Source: CAZEHS01 sp964649745
GTDB taxonomy: Bacteria > Bacillota > Clostridia > Peptostreptococcales > Acidaminobacteraceae
Direction: 5' to 3'
Length of the DNA stretch: 64,000 nucleotides
Assembly (NCBI GenBank): GCA_964649745.1
Contig: CAZYQI010000017.1
Span: 11,323-75,322, forward strand
A program made the translations under genes and the position numbers. The notes under the pieces are model-generated. The model was not told the DNA's origin. It worked only from the letters and a program-made list of their open reading frames with translations, and made no database searches. Below are positions 50,077 to 58,550 of the stretch, piece after piece. Each line of letters starts with the position of its first letter. The first letter of the stretch is position 1.

Positions 50077-51131
50077 CAAAACAAACAGTGAAATTTCTTA
50101 CAGTGAGTTTCATCATTATGTTTCTTCTGTTCTTTTCCTTTGTGCACAGTGCTTTTCGACTTCAGATGTTCAAGCACACGGTAAGCGATGAGCTTGAAGA
50201 AAAACTTAGGGTTGAAACGCTTAGTATGCAGGAAGAGTATGTGCGCATTCAAAGCGAAGCGAATATGGTAGCCGAAAGGATCCGAACGGGCAATCAGAGA
50301 CGAAGCCAGCTTGTTGTGGAGCAGATTTACGGCCTTATCACTACCATTGAGAAAAAAGATGGCATTGTTGACACGCCGGAAGAGGTGGAGAGCCTTAAGA
50401 AAACCCTGACGGAGTATTATAACGGCACGGACCAGGGCTTCTGGATACTGGACTCAGAGAGCCGGGTTATCCTGGCGCCCCAGACCGGCAGTACCGATGT
50501 GGATCTCGGCAATGGGGAGATGTCGGCCGAATGGATCGGTAAAGGGGCCAGCGGTCCGGTGTTCTTAAAGGACGGTATCCGGAAGTGGGACAATCCGGGA
50601 TATGGAAAACAACTGAAGGCGCAGTCCTGGACCCTGGTGTCATTTCAACAGTGGGGATTATTAGAGAATAAAATTGATGGGGTAGAATCTCTGCGAAAGA
50701 TGAGGGCCGAGAATCTCATCAGCCAAATGGGGGCAATGGGCAGCGCGGGGGTAGTGGACTCTTCACTGAGGCTTAAAGAATACACGGTTATGCAGCTGAG
50801 GGATCATCCTGTGGACGACATTCATATTGAATCAGCCTTGCCGGTCTCTAAGCTGCTGTTTAACGGGGCCGACGGAAAACACGAATATGTTCTCATCGAC
50901 CCGGTTACAGGTAAAGGGAAATATCGGCACATGTATGTTTCGTACGATGAACTGACAAGGTCTCATTACTTTATTACCCGGGATATCCGGAGACTCTTCA
51001 ATGGAATTGACCAGCGTTCATCCCCCATGCTGATGTACTTGGGAGCACTGACGGCTGTACTGATGATAGTGAATGTGGCGGTTTTGCTTTGGAGCTTGTA
51101 TGGCCGTATGCGAACCGGTGATGGGGAATAA
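50073..51131 (+). CDS. Orphan membrane sensor-like protein, second of a pair
   Basis: 352 residues. One span at about 7-26, an external region of about 290 residues with an N-terminal helix-rich segment (ELEEKLRVETLSMQEEYVRI) and a PAS/Cache-like stretch (GFWILDSESRVILAP), and a second span at about 322-343, again with only a short basic tail. It has the same layout as the gene before it, but the two do not look like recent duplicates. It is translationally coupled to its partner and followed by a terminator. Function unknown; a two-part sensor acting on an unlinked partner is possible. Confidence 0.62.
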   Translation: MTKQTVKFLTVSFIIMFLLFFSFVHSAFRLQMFKHTVSDELEEKLRVETLSMQEEYVRIQSEANMVAERIRTGNQRRSQLVVEQIYGLITTIEKKDGIVDTPEEVESLKKTLTEYYNGTDQGFWILDSESRVILAPQTGSTDVDLGNGEMSAEWIGKGASGPVFLKDGIRKWDNPGYGKQLKAQSWTLVSFQQWGLLENKIDGVESLRKMRAENLISQMGAMGSAGVVDSSLRLKEYTVMQLRDHPVDDIHIESALPVSKLLFNGADGKHEYVLIDPVTGKGKYRHMYVSYDELTRSHYFITRDIRRLFNGIDQRSSPMLMYLGALTAVLMIVNVAVLLWSLYGRMRTGDGE

Positions 51132-51135
51132 AAGG

Positions 51136-51175
51136 AGAGGGGCTGTCTCAAAAAAATGAGATAGCCCCTCTTGTC
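51136..51175. terminator. Terminator between convergent genes
   Basis: AGAGGGGCTGTCTCA pairs with TGAGATAGCCCCTCT (one G-U pair) around a short A-run loop, followed by TTGT. It serves the sensor pair and possibly the cyclophilin gene on the other strand. Confidence 0.75.
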
Positions 51176-51208
51176 AGATTCTGTACACGGTCGTGTGGGT
51201 GTAATTTT

Positions 51209-51724
51209 CTATTTCTTCTCGATTGCACCGATCACGTAGTCGTTCAGCACAACCTCCATCTTTTCGATCTTAATCTCGCTGCGGGGTCTGTCGCTGTGAT
51301 CCGTATCGACGGAAGCAATTTGGTTGACAATGTCCAGACCCTCTGTAACCTTTCCAAAGCCGGCGTACAATCCGTCCAGATGGGGGGATGGCTTATGCAT
51401 GATGAAGAACTGGCTTCCGCCTGAATCCATGGATTGTGAACGGGCCATGGAAAGGACGCCTTCTGTGTGTTTAAGGTCATTTTTGTGACCGTTCTTAGTG
51501 AACTCTCCCTTGATTTGATAACCGGGACCGCCCATGCCGGATCCTTGGGGACAGCCGCCCTGAATCATAAAGCCCTGGATAACGCGGTGGAAGACAAGAC
51601 CGTCGTAGTAGCCTTCGCTGGCCAGGGTCAGAAAGTTATTAACTGAAGTCGGTGCAATTTCGGGGTACAGCTCAGCCGTCATCGTACCATAACCGGCAAC
51701 AGCTATTTTTACCTGTGGATTCAT
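51209..51724 (-). CDS. Cyclophilin-type peptidyl-prolyl cis-trans isomerase
   Basis: Catalyses proline isomerisation in protein folding; cytoplasmic, no signal peptide. 171 residues from the ATG at 51724, with GGAGG eight bases upstream; the open frame above adds 23 unlikely residues. The cyclophilin core is clear: FHRVIQGFMIQGGCPQGSG with the catalytic Arg, GVLSMARSQSMDSGGSQFFI and LDGLYAGFGKV. It is a single gene, divergent from the ABC importer. Confidence 0.94.
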   Translation of the reverse strand: MNPQVKIAVAGYGTMTAELYPEIAPTSVNNFLTLASEGYYDGLVFHRVIQGFMIQGGCPQGSGMGGPGYQIKGEFTKNGHKNDLKHTEGVLSMARSQSMDSGGSQFFIMHKPSPHLDGLYAGFGKVTEGLDIVNQIASVDTDHSDRPRSEIKIEKMEVVLNDYVIGAIEKK

Positions 51725-51862
51725 GTGTAATACCTCCATTGTGTTTAAGTGGATTGACAATAGCATATAAATTAACCTGTATCTATAGTACAATACTAAG
51801 AGAGAAAAAGAAAACAGAAAGTTGAATAGAAGCCTGAATAAATGCTATTTAAAGGAGAAAAC

Positions 51863-52858
51863 ATGTATAAAATGCTGGGGATATTTATTAGCCTGACGCT
51901 TCTGTTTAGTGGTTGCGCCGCTCCGGTGGTACCGGTTGAGCCTGTTGCTCCGGACCAGCCGCCGGCACCGCTGAAGATTGCCGTACTTAAGGGACCGACT
52001 GCCCTGGGTTTGTTGCCGCTGATCGAGCAGCCAAAGCTGGAAGATGGTACGGAACTATCCATAGAAGTGCTTCCCGCGCCGGATGTCCTCGTAGGACGCC
52101 TTGCCACCGGCGAATTGGATTTTGCAACGGTGCCAACCAATCTGGCGGCCAAGCTTTACAACAAGGGACAGGATTATAGGGTGATCGGGATGAATACATG
52201 GGGTTCCATGTATATTGTGGGGTCCAATCCATCGGTGAAATCCCTGGCCGATTTGAAAGGAAAAACCATCTACAGTACCGGCAAAGGAACAACACCGGAT
52301 ATCCTGCTGAACTTCCTTCTGAAGAAACAGGGGATGGACCCCTCCGCCGACCTTACGGTGGATGCAACGCTACCGCCAACGGAGCTGGCCCAGATGGCCG
52401 CTGCAGGCAAAGTGGAGCTGGCGCTGCTGCCGGAACCCTTCGTAACTATGGTCATGGGTAAGAATCCCAAGATGCAGATCCTTTTGGATGTGAAAACCCT
52501 TTATCAAGAAGCCCTTGGTCAGCCGGATACGGATATTGCTCAAACCTGCCTGGTGGTTAAGGGTTCCCTGGTTAAAGAAAGACCCGAAGCGGTGAAGGCC
52601 TTCCTGGAGGCATACAAGAACTCTCTTGACAGCGTAAATGCAAAGCCCGGGGATGCAGGGGTTTTGGCTGAAAAGCATCAGATTATCCAGAGTGCCGCCC
52701 TGGCCGAAAAGGCGATACCCAGGAGTGGAATCCGGTTTGAAACAGCTGCCGGTGCCAAGAATGCCATTACAGACTTTCTGACAATCCTTTTGGAGAACGC
52801 CCCGGAGGATATTGGGGGTAAATTACCGGATGAAGGATTCTATGTACTTGAATTCTAG
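51863..52858 (+). CDS. SsuA/NMT1-type ABC substrate-binding lipoprotein
   Basis: Binding protein of a nitrate/sulfonate/taurine-type or thiamine-precursor importer. 331 residues from the ATG at 51863, with AAAGGAG five bases upstream. The signal peptide ends in the lipobox LFSGC, then a Pro/Val-rich linker. The mature protein has the family pattern LKGPTALGLLPLIE, PTNLAAKLYNKG and SLADLKGKTIYSTGKGTTPD. Family resemblance does not fix the ligand. The permease gene begins inside its end. Confidence 0.85.
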   Translation: MYKMLGIFISLTLLFSGCAAPVVPVEPVAPDQPPAPLKIAVLKGPTALGLLPLIEQPKLEDGTELSIEVLPAPDVLVGRLATGELDFATVPTNLAAKLYNKGQDYRVIGMNTWGSMYIVGSNPSVKSLADLKGKTIYSTGKGTTPDILLNFLLKKQGMDPSADLTVDATLPPTELAQMAAAGKVELALLPEPFVTMVMGKNPKMQILLDVKTLYQEALGQPDTDIAQTCLVVKGSLVKERPEAVKAFLEAYKNSLDSVNAKPGDAGVLAEKHQIIQSAALAEKAIPRSGIRFETAAGAKNAITDFLTILLENAPEDIGGKLPDEGFYVLEF

Positions 52859-53585
52859 GAAATGGGAACTTGCAGGGGTTGCTCTCCTCTTCGGAGGGTG
52901 GGCAGCCCTTTCTGTCGTAACGGACAGTATGGTTCTCCCTAAACCCACAGAGGTTTTGGAAGCCCTGGTTAAGATCATACGGGATGCCCGAAGCCTGCAG
53001 GATGTTATGATAACCGTTCTACGTGGCTTTTCGGGCATCGGACTTGCCGTGGCTACGGGGGGCGCGACAGGCTTTGTTGCGGGGCGGAATAGGTGGCTGG
53101 AAAGTCTGCTTAGGCCGGCGGTTGCCATAATGAAGGCAGTGCCGGTGGTTTCCATCATCATACTGATGATTTTCTGGTTCAGAACCGATCTGGTGCCGGT
53201 CATTATCGGTTTTATGATTGCGTTTCCAGTCGTCTACCATGGGGTCCTTCAGGGAACCCGGCAGGTTGATGTGAAGCTGCTGGAAATGGCGGCGGTTTTC
53301 AGAGTTCCTCCCGGGCGAACACTGACCGGCATCTACTTTCCATCCCTGCTTCCGTTTTTGGTAGGCGCCATGGACGCAGCCATAGGAATTGGCTGGAAAT
53401 CCGTGATTGCGGCGGAGGTGATCTGTCAACCCCGCTATGGAATCGGAAGCCAGCTGATGAACGCAAAATACAATCTGGAAATGGAATCACTCTTCGCCTG
53501 GACGTTGCTGGCCGTTGCACTCAGCTATCTGGCGGAGCACGGCATTCGGGCTTTCCATCATACACTGAACCGGTGGCAGACATGA
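52842..53585 (+). CDS. ABC importer permease, SsuC type
   Basis: Inner-membrane permease for the binding protein upstream. 247 residues from the ATG at 52842 (GAAGGA four bases upstream); an ATG at 52830 is the alternative. Six spans are predicted; the conserved loop that contacts the ATPase reads KLLEMAAVFRVPPGRTLTGIYFP. Overlaps the binding protein gene by 17 bases (29 from the alternative start) and the ATPase gene by four, so all three are coupled. Confidence 0.88.
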   Translation: MYLNSRKWELAGVALLFGGWAALSVVTDSMVLPKPTEVLEALVKIIRDARSLQDVMITVLRGFSGIGLAVATGGATGFVAGRNRWLESLLRPAVAIMKAVPVVSIIILMIFWFRTDLVPVIIGFMIAFPVVYHGVLQGTRQVDVKLLEMAAVFRVPPGRTLTGIYFPSLLPFLVGAMDAAIGIGWKSVIAAEVICQPRYGIGSQLMNAKYNLEMESLFAWTLLAVALSYLAEHGIRAFHHTLNRWQT

Positions 53586-54175
53586 ACAGGATATCAATGA
53601 AGGGCATCAGCCATAGCTATGGTGAAAAGAAAGTGCTTGCCGATTTCAATATGGATATTGAGCCTGGGACGGTGACGGGTCTTCTGGGGCCCTCCGGCTC
53701 AGGAAAGACAACAGTGCTGACTATCCTGGCAGGTCTTGTAAAACCACAGGTGGGGGTAATGGAGGCAGAGGATATCCGTGTTTCCTGCGTCTTTCAGGAT
53801 CTGAGGCTTTTGCCTTGGCGGACAGTGGAAGGAAATCTGATGTTTGTCCTTAAGGGGAAACTGCCTCCGGAGGGCGTAGGGGTACGGATTAAAGAAATGC
53901 TGCAGCTTGTTGAGCTTTGGGATGAACGGCATAACCGCCCTCACCGGCTCAGCGGAGGAATGAAGCAGCGGGTTGCCCTGGCCCGTGCCCTGGCGATGCC
54001 TGCGGATCTGCTGCTGATGGATGAGCCCTTTAAGGGTCTGGATATTGCCCTGAGGTACCGGATCATGGAGCGATGCAGGGCTCTTTGGCAAGCGGAGGGG
54101 ACCACGGTGCTTCTGATAACACACGACCCTGCTGAAGCAGATTTTTTGGCGGACAAAACAATCACAATGGAATAG
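53582..54175 (+). CDS. ABC importer ATP-binding protein, SsuB type
   Basis: ATPase of the same importer. 197 residues from the ATG at 53582, which overlaps the permease stop as ATGA. Walker A GPSGSGKTT, Q-loop VFQDLRLLPW, signature LSGGMKQRVALARAL, Walker B LLMDEPFKGLD and switch His in LITHDPAEA. It is short compared with the ~250 of many family members; the C-terminal tail is missing but the core is complete. The dehydrogenase gene follows after 15 bases. Confidence 0.9.
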   Translation: MNRISMKGISHSYGEKKVLADFNMDIEPGTVTGLLGPSGSGKTTVLTILAGLVKPQVGVMEAEDIRVSCVFQDLRLLPWRTVEGNLMFVLKGKLPPEGVGVRIKEMLQLVELWDERHNRPHRLSGGMKQRVALARALAMPADLLLMDEPFKGLDIALRYRIMERCRALWQAEGTTVLLITHDPAEADFLADKTITME

Positions 54176-54190
54176 GAGTGGAGGGAACCC

Positions 54191-55150
54191 ATGAAAATAG
54201 TTGTACTGGATGGATATGCACTGAACCCAGGGGATTTGTCCTGGGAAAAAATCGCGGAACTTGGGGAACTTGTTGTCTATGACCGGACTCCGGAGGAACA
54301 AATACATGAGCGGGCAAAAGACGCGGATATCATCCTTGTGAACAAAACACCCCTGAAACGGAAGAGTATTGAGGATTTGGACAAACTGAAATATATCGGG
54401 GTTCTGGCCACGGGCTATAATGTTGTTGATACCGAGGCCGCAAGAGAGCGGGGGATCCCTGTAAGCAATATTCCGGCCTACAGTACTGCCGCAGTGGCAC
54501 AGTTGGCCATGGCGCTTCTGCTGGAAATATGCCATCACCCAGGGGAGCATAGCCGGTCGGTTAAAGAAGGGAAATGGGCATCTTGCCCGGACTTCAGTTA
54601 TTGGGAGCATCCTCTTCTGGAGCTGGATGGGAAGACCCTAGGAATCGTCGGTGCGGGCCGTATCGGTCAGACCGTTGCAGGGATTGCCCAGGCCTTGGGA
54701 ATGAAGGTGTTGGCTTTCAACCGTAACCCTAATCCGGAGCATGAAACGGACCGGTTCCGATATACCAGTCTGGAGGAGCTCTATGCCACCGCAGATGTCA
54801 TCAGCCTTCACTGCCCTCTGACCGACAGCACGCGGGAAATGATTAATGAAAAGTCCATAGAGGGAATGAAGGATGGGGTCATTGTGATTAACACCTCCCG
54901 GGGAGGGCTGGTGAATGAGAAAGATCTGGCTGCTGCCCTGAAGTCGGGCAAGGTATCTGCGGCAGGGGTGGATACCGTTTCAGTGGAACCGATTCTTCCG
55001 GACAATCCTCTGCTTAAGGCTCCGAACTGCATTATTACCCCTCATATCGGATGGGCGCCTCTGGCAGCACGGTTGCGACTTATGGAGATCCTTGAGGGAA
55101 ACATAAAGAGTTTCCAGGCGGGTGCCCCGGTGAATACTGTGAACAGCTGA
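54191..55150 (+). CDS. D-2-hydroxyacid dehydrogenase (glycerate/hydroxypyruvate type)
   Basis: NAD(P)-dependent dehydrogenase of 319 residues. The Rossmann motif is GIVGAGRIGQ; the catalytic Arg is in NTSRGG, Glu in SVEP and His in TPHIGW. CPDFSYWEHPLLELDGKTL matches glycerate dehydrogenase/hydroxypyruvate reductase-like members better than SerA. AGGAGTGGAGGG precedes the ATG. It sits 15 bases after the importer ATPase, so it may be in the same transcript, perhaps acting on the imported compound; that is inference. Confidence 0.87.
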   Translation: MKIVVLDGYALNPGDLSWEKIAELGELVVYDRTPEEQIHERAKDADIILVNKTPLKRKSIEDLDKLKYIGVLATGYNVVDTEAARERGIPVSNIPAYSTAAVAQLAMALLLEICHHPGEHSRSVKEGKWASCPDFSYWEHPLLELDGKTLGIVGAGRIGQTVAGIAQALGMKVLAFNRNPNPEHETDRFRYTSLEELYATADVISLHCPLTDSTREMINEKSIEGMKDGVIVINTSRGGLVNEKDLAAALKSGKVSAAGVDTVSVEPILPDNPLLKAPNCIITPHIGWAPLAARLRLMEILEGNIKSFQAGAPVNTVNS

Positions 55151-55354
55151 CATCCCAAGCCATCGGCGCCGTTTCGCAGCATGGATGAATGTTAAGCGAA
55201 TGGGAAATTACTTAAGCCGAAAGCCTTGCACAGGCAGGAAAAATGAGATGTACAGCGAAATAATGTAATTATAATGCAGAGAATCGCTGTTTGGGGTATG
55301 ATACTGAGGTGCATCATCAGAACAGCATTAAATCGGATGTTGATGGAGGAAATA

Positions 55355-56206
55355 ATGCTCGAATTCAGGCAGTTACTGCCGTCAGACGCATTGCAGGCAG
55401 CGGTATTCCTGAGCCGGTTCCCGGAGGAAACCCTGGAGCTCACAGGGCGTTTGGAAAAGTACGGTCTCACCAACACGCATCTGCACAAGAAGGAAGGCGA
55501 TTGGTTCGGTACGTTCAATGATGGGGAACTGACGGGGGTATTCCAGTTTTCGAATCACCGCAGCTTCCTTTGCCACTATACGGATGATGAAATTCTTAAG
55601 AAAGTTATTTTGCTGAAAACCATGCGGCATTACAGCCCCAGGAATATGAGTGGCACGCGGCAGTGCATGGAACCGGTTTATCAGATGGTTTCACGGTCTG
55701 TCCGAGACGTCCGGTACTCGGAATGCTGGCAGATGGTAGCCGAAACAAAGGGTGCCATACCCAAACGGTCTCAGGACCAGGACCTAACCTTCGTTGATGC
55801 CCGCCAGTACGACATAAACCGCGCCATCGAATTTCTTATTGAGGCGGAGGTAGCTTTTGGAAGAAAACCCCGCATGAACAGTGATCTGAAGCTTCGGATT
55901 ATGGACCGGGAAGAACAGGAAACCTATCTGTTCCTTCTTGCCAAGGGAAGAGTGGTGGCTCAGGGAATGGTTGAATACCACACGTCCCGTTATGCCCAGA
56001 TCAGCGCGGTCTATACGGCGAAGGAGCTTCGCGGAAAGGGCTATGCCACGATTCTGATGGAGGAGTTGATGGGACGGATATGGGATGCCGGCATCCAACC
56101 GGCCCTGATTGTGGAAAAGAGGAATACCGCCGCCCTTAGGCTTTATGAAAAGCTGGGCTTTGTAAAAGGACCTGCCTCGGTGGTTATCAATATCGAGCTG
56201 GATTAA
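55355..56206 (+). CDS. GNAT-family N-acetyltransferase
   Basis: 283 residues from the ATG at 55355, five bases after GGAGG. The C-terminal half is a GNAT domain with the acetyl-CoA loop in VYTAKELRGKGYATILMEEL and the late segment RNTAALRLYEKLGFVK. The N-terminal ~135 residues form a second, less conserved GNAT-like half, as in two-domain acetyltransferases of Firmicutes. The substrate is unknown. A TATAAT at 55270-55275 may be its -10. The RluD-type gene starts nine bases downstream. Confidence 0.85.
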   Translation: MLEFRQLLPSDALQAAVFLSRFPEETLELTGRLEKYGLTNTHLHKKEGDWFGTFNDGELTGVFQFSNHRSFLCHYTDDEILKKVILLKTMRHYSPRNMSGTRQCMEPVYQMVSRSVRDVRYSECWQMVAETKGAIPKRSQDQDLTFVDARQYDINRAIEFLIEAEVAFGRKPRMNSDLKLRIMDREEQETYLFLLAKGRVVAQGMVEYHTSRYAQISAVYTAKELRGKGYATILMEELMGRIWDAGIQPALIVEKRNTAALRLYEKLGFVKGPASVVINIELD

Positions 56207-56214
56207 GGAGCATT

Positions 56215-57114
56215 ATGATAAAACTTACGATAGGCGAAAATGAAAAGGAACAGCGGTTGGATCGATTCATGCTTAAGCTCCTTAACAATGCCACCAGAGC
56301 TCAGGTGTTCTCGTGGATACGGAAAAAAACCATCCGTGTGAACGGAAAAAGCGCTCAGGAAAACCAGCGGCTGATATTGGGGGACGAGGTGGAGCTCCGT
56401 ATCTCGGAGGAATCCTTCGAGACCCTGTCAAAGAAGACGGTCATTCAGCAGAAGGCGGCCGCAAAACTGGATATTGTCTATGAGGACAGCGAGATTTTGG
56501 TAGTGAATAAACCGGCCGGCTTGCTTACACACCCGGACAAGGATGAGTATCAGAATACTCTGGCGACCCAGGTTCAGCTGTATCTGCAGGATTCCTGTTC
56601 CCGAACCTTCCGTCCGGCCAGCATACAGAGATTGGACAAAAACACCAGCGGCCTGGTGATATTCGGAAAGACCTACGATGCTCTAAAGAAATACAATGAG
56701 CTGATGCGGGACAGAGAAATCAAAAAATTCTATCTGTGTATTGTTGAAGGAAATGTTGAAGAGAGCGGTGAGGTCGAGGGGTATATATGCAAGGACAACG
56801 ATGCCAACACGGTTAGCATCCGTTTTGAACCGGACGCTTATCATCAGACATTTGTTCATACCCGTTACACCCCTCTGAAGCAAGGAAAAGAACATACGCT
56901 TTTAGAGGTGGAGCTTCTCACTGGCCGCTCCCACCAAATACGCGCCTCCCTGGGAGCAATCGGCCATCCCATTTATGGGGATGCGAAATATGGTGCCGAA
57001 AGCCGACGAAAAAAATTCCAGGTTCTTCACGCCTGGAAGGTGATACTGGAAGACCGTGAGTTCACCTGCCCCAGCGCAGAGATGGACATGATATGGAAGA
57101 CCCTGAACAGCTAA
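56215..57114 (+). CDS. RluC/RluD-family rRNA pseudouridine synthase
   Basis: Isomerises uridine in large-subunit rRNA. 299 residues. The N-terminal S4 RNA-binding domain (about 10-70) includes QRLDRFMLKLLNNATRAQV; the catalytic Asp is in SIQRLDKNTSGL, where most members have HRLD; LLTGRSHQIRASLGAIGHP and GDAKYGA follow. The target position is not clear, as RluC and RluD types overlap. AAGGAG lies before the ATG. Confidence 0.9.
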   Translation: MIKLTIGENEKEQRLDRFMLKLLNNATRAQVFSWIRKKTIRVNGKSAQENQRLILGDEVELRISEESFETLSKKTVIQQKAAAKLDIVYEDSEILVVNKPAGLLTHPDKDEYQNTLATQVQLYLQDSCSRTFRPASIQRLDKNTSGLVIFGKTYDALKKYNELMRDREIKKFYLCIVEGNVEESGEVEGYICKDNDANTVSIRFEPDAYHQTFVHTRYTPLKQGKEHTLLEVELLTGRSHQIRASLGAIGHPIYGDAKYGAESRRKKFQVLHAWKVILEDREFTCPSAEMDMIWKTLNS

Positions 57115-57146
57115 AATAGTCACACTTATTATTTGGGGGGATGCCT

Positions 57147-57971
57147 GTGATAAAATCCTACCGGATCATCGAAAAACTTATTGACCGCTACGATTACGGC
57201 GGTGCCTTGGAGCTTATGGGCGAAGAGAAGCTTACAGGAACCATCCCGGCCATTCTGGCAGATTCTTGCCGATATGCCATCAATTTTGATTTTTCAACCG
57301 CCATGCATATCCTCAATGAACTCCCTCAGGAAACCCGGGACGAAAAAACCATTCGGGAACTGACCAAGAATCTTCGGGAGCTTATTGCGGGGGATCCCAA
57401 CGCCATTTTTTCAGAGCTGCTGGAAAACATCAAGTTTCAGGTGGTAAATGAACAGTTCATCGATTTTCTTGGTCGGGTGTACCGATGCAAGGAAGCCATA
57501 TTCAAGTATATTTTTGTAAAGAAGCACCTGAATATTAATCGTTTCAGCTTTCACATTGAGGTTATGCAAAAGCGAAATATTTTAAAAATACTCAATAAGA
57601 AATACAAAATATTCAACTCGAATCTGGTGTATGGAATCAGCACCTACATCCAGCGGAACCTTCGGGAGGAGCCCCGTTATATTGAAATAGCCAGGGTTAT
57701 GAACGCTCAGAAGATGGATGATCTTATCGAGCTGCGGAACGGATCCATTGTCGGCCACGGCTTTACCGGCGTCAGCATTGACGATATCTACCGGGTGTAC
57801 GGCAATCCTTACAATGTGCTGGACGACTTCAAGGAGTGTCTTACCAAGCTTGAAATACGGCTAAATCGCTATAAATACAGCATTATAAACGATTATATCA
57901 AGGATGAACTGCTTAAGATCCACAAGCAGGGCCTCACAGAAAGTCAGTTACAGGCCCTGGAATCCGAGTAA
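57147..57971 (+). CDS. Orphan HEPN-like protein, possible RNase
   Basis: 274 residues from the GTG at 57147, six bases after GGGGGG; an ATG at 57141 is the alternative. The N-terminus has LIDRYDYGGALELM, a segment typical after the CARF domain in Csm6/TIGR02710-like CRISPR ancillary proteins. Near the C-terminus ELRNGSIVGHGF carries an R-x6-H motif (Arg197, His204), the catalytic signature of HEPN ribonucleases. No CARF or other sensor domain is present, and no CRISPR or cas gene is in the window. RNA cleavage and the trigger are inferred. It lies between rRNA-modification and signal peptidase genes and may be under loose operon control. Confidence 0.6.
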   Translation: MIKSYRIIEKLIDRYDYGGALELMGEEKLTGTIPAILADSCRYAINFDFSTAMHILNELPQETRDEKTIRELTKNLRELIAGDPNAIFSELLENIKFQVVNEQFIDFLGRVYRCKEAIFKYIFVKKHLNINRFSFHIEVMQKRNILKILNKKYKIFNSNLVYGISTYIQRNLREEPRYIEIARVMNAQKMDDLIELRNGSIVGHGFTGVSIDDIYRVYGNPYNVLDDFKECLTKLEIRLNRYKYSIINDYIKDELLKIHKQGLTESQLQALESE

Positions 57972-57993
57972 CCAGATTAGAGGTGTATATACG

Positions 57994-58512
57994 ATGAACG
58001 AAGTTAAGGAATGGCTCCAATCATTGCTGTTCTCCATTGTTGTTGTGGGCTTTCTTATGATTTTCATACAGCCCACCCTGGTGAAGGGGGACTCCATGTT
58101 TCCCACGATTCAGGAGAACAACTATCTTGTCATTGAAAAGGTGTCTTATTGGTTCAGGGCTCCTGCTTATGGGGAGGTCATCGTTTTTAAATCCCATCTT
58201 CCGGAGAACTCTTTCAAGAATAAAGATCTTATCAAACGTGTTATAGGGCTCCCAGGGGATACCATCCAGATCAAGGACGGTACAGTTTTCAGGAACGGAG
58301 AGACCCTTGCGGAGGCTTATACGGCAGAGCCATACACCTTTGGCGATATGGAGGTGACGGTTCCGGCAGATTCCGTATTCATCCTTGGTGACAACCGGGC
58401 AGTCAGCCGGGACAGCCGTGATCCCGCTGTAGGTTTTGTGCCGATGAAAAGTATCCGGGGTAAAATACTGGTTCGCCTTTTTCCGTTTACCGAGGTGGGC
58501 ACGGTGGAATAA
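57994..58512 (+). CDS. lepB: Signal peptidase I
   Basis: Cleaves signal peptides of exported proteins at the outer face of the membrane. 172 residues from the ATG at 57994, eight bases after AGAGGTG. One N-terminal span (about 8-27); catalytic Ser34 in KGDSMFPT and Lys81 in IKRVIGLPGD; box E ILGDNRAVSRDSRD. Size and single span fit Gram-positive SipS-type enzymes. The gene follows the HEPN-like gene by 22 bases. Confidence 0.94.
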   Translation: MNEVKEWLQSLLFSIVVVGFLMIFIQPTLVKGDSMFPTIQENNYLVIEKVSYWFRAPAYGEVIVFKSHLPENSFKNKDLIKRVIGLPGDTIQIKDGTVFRNGETLAEAYTAEPYTFGDMEVTVPADSVFILGDNRAVSRDSRDPAVGFVPMKSIRGKILVRLFPFTEVGTVE

Positions 58513-58550
58513 GTTAGATATGAAATCCTCATGATTCGGAGGAACACCTT

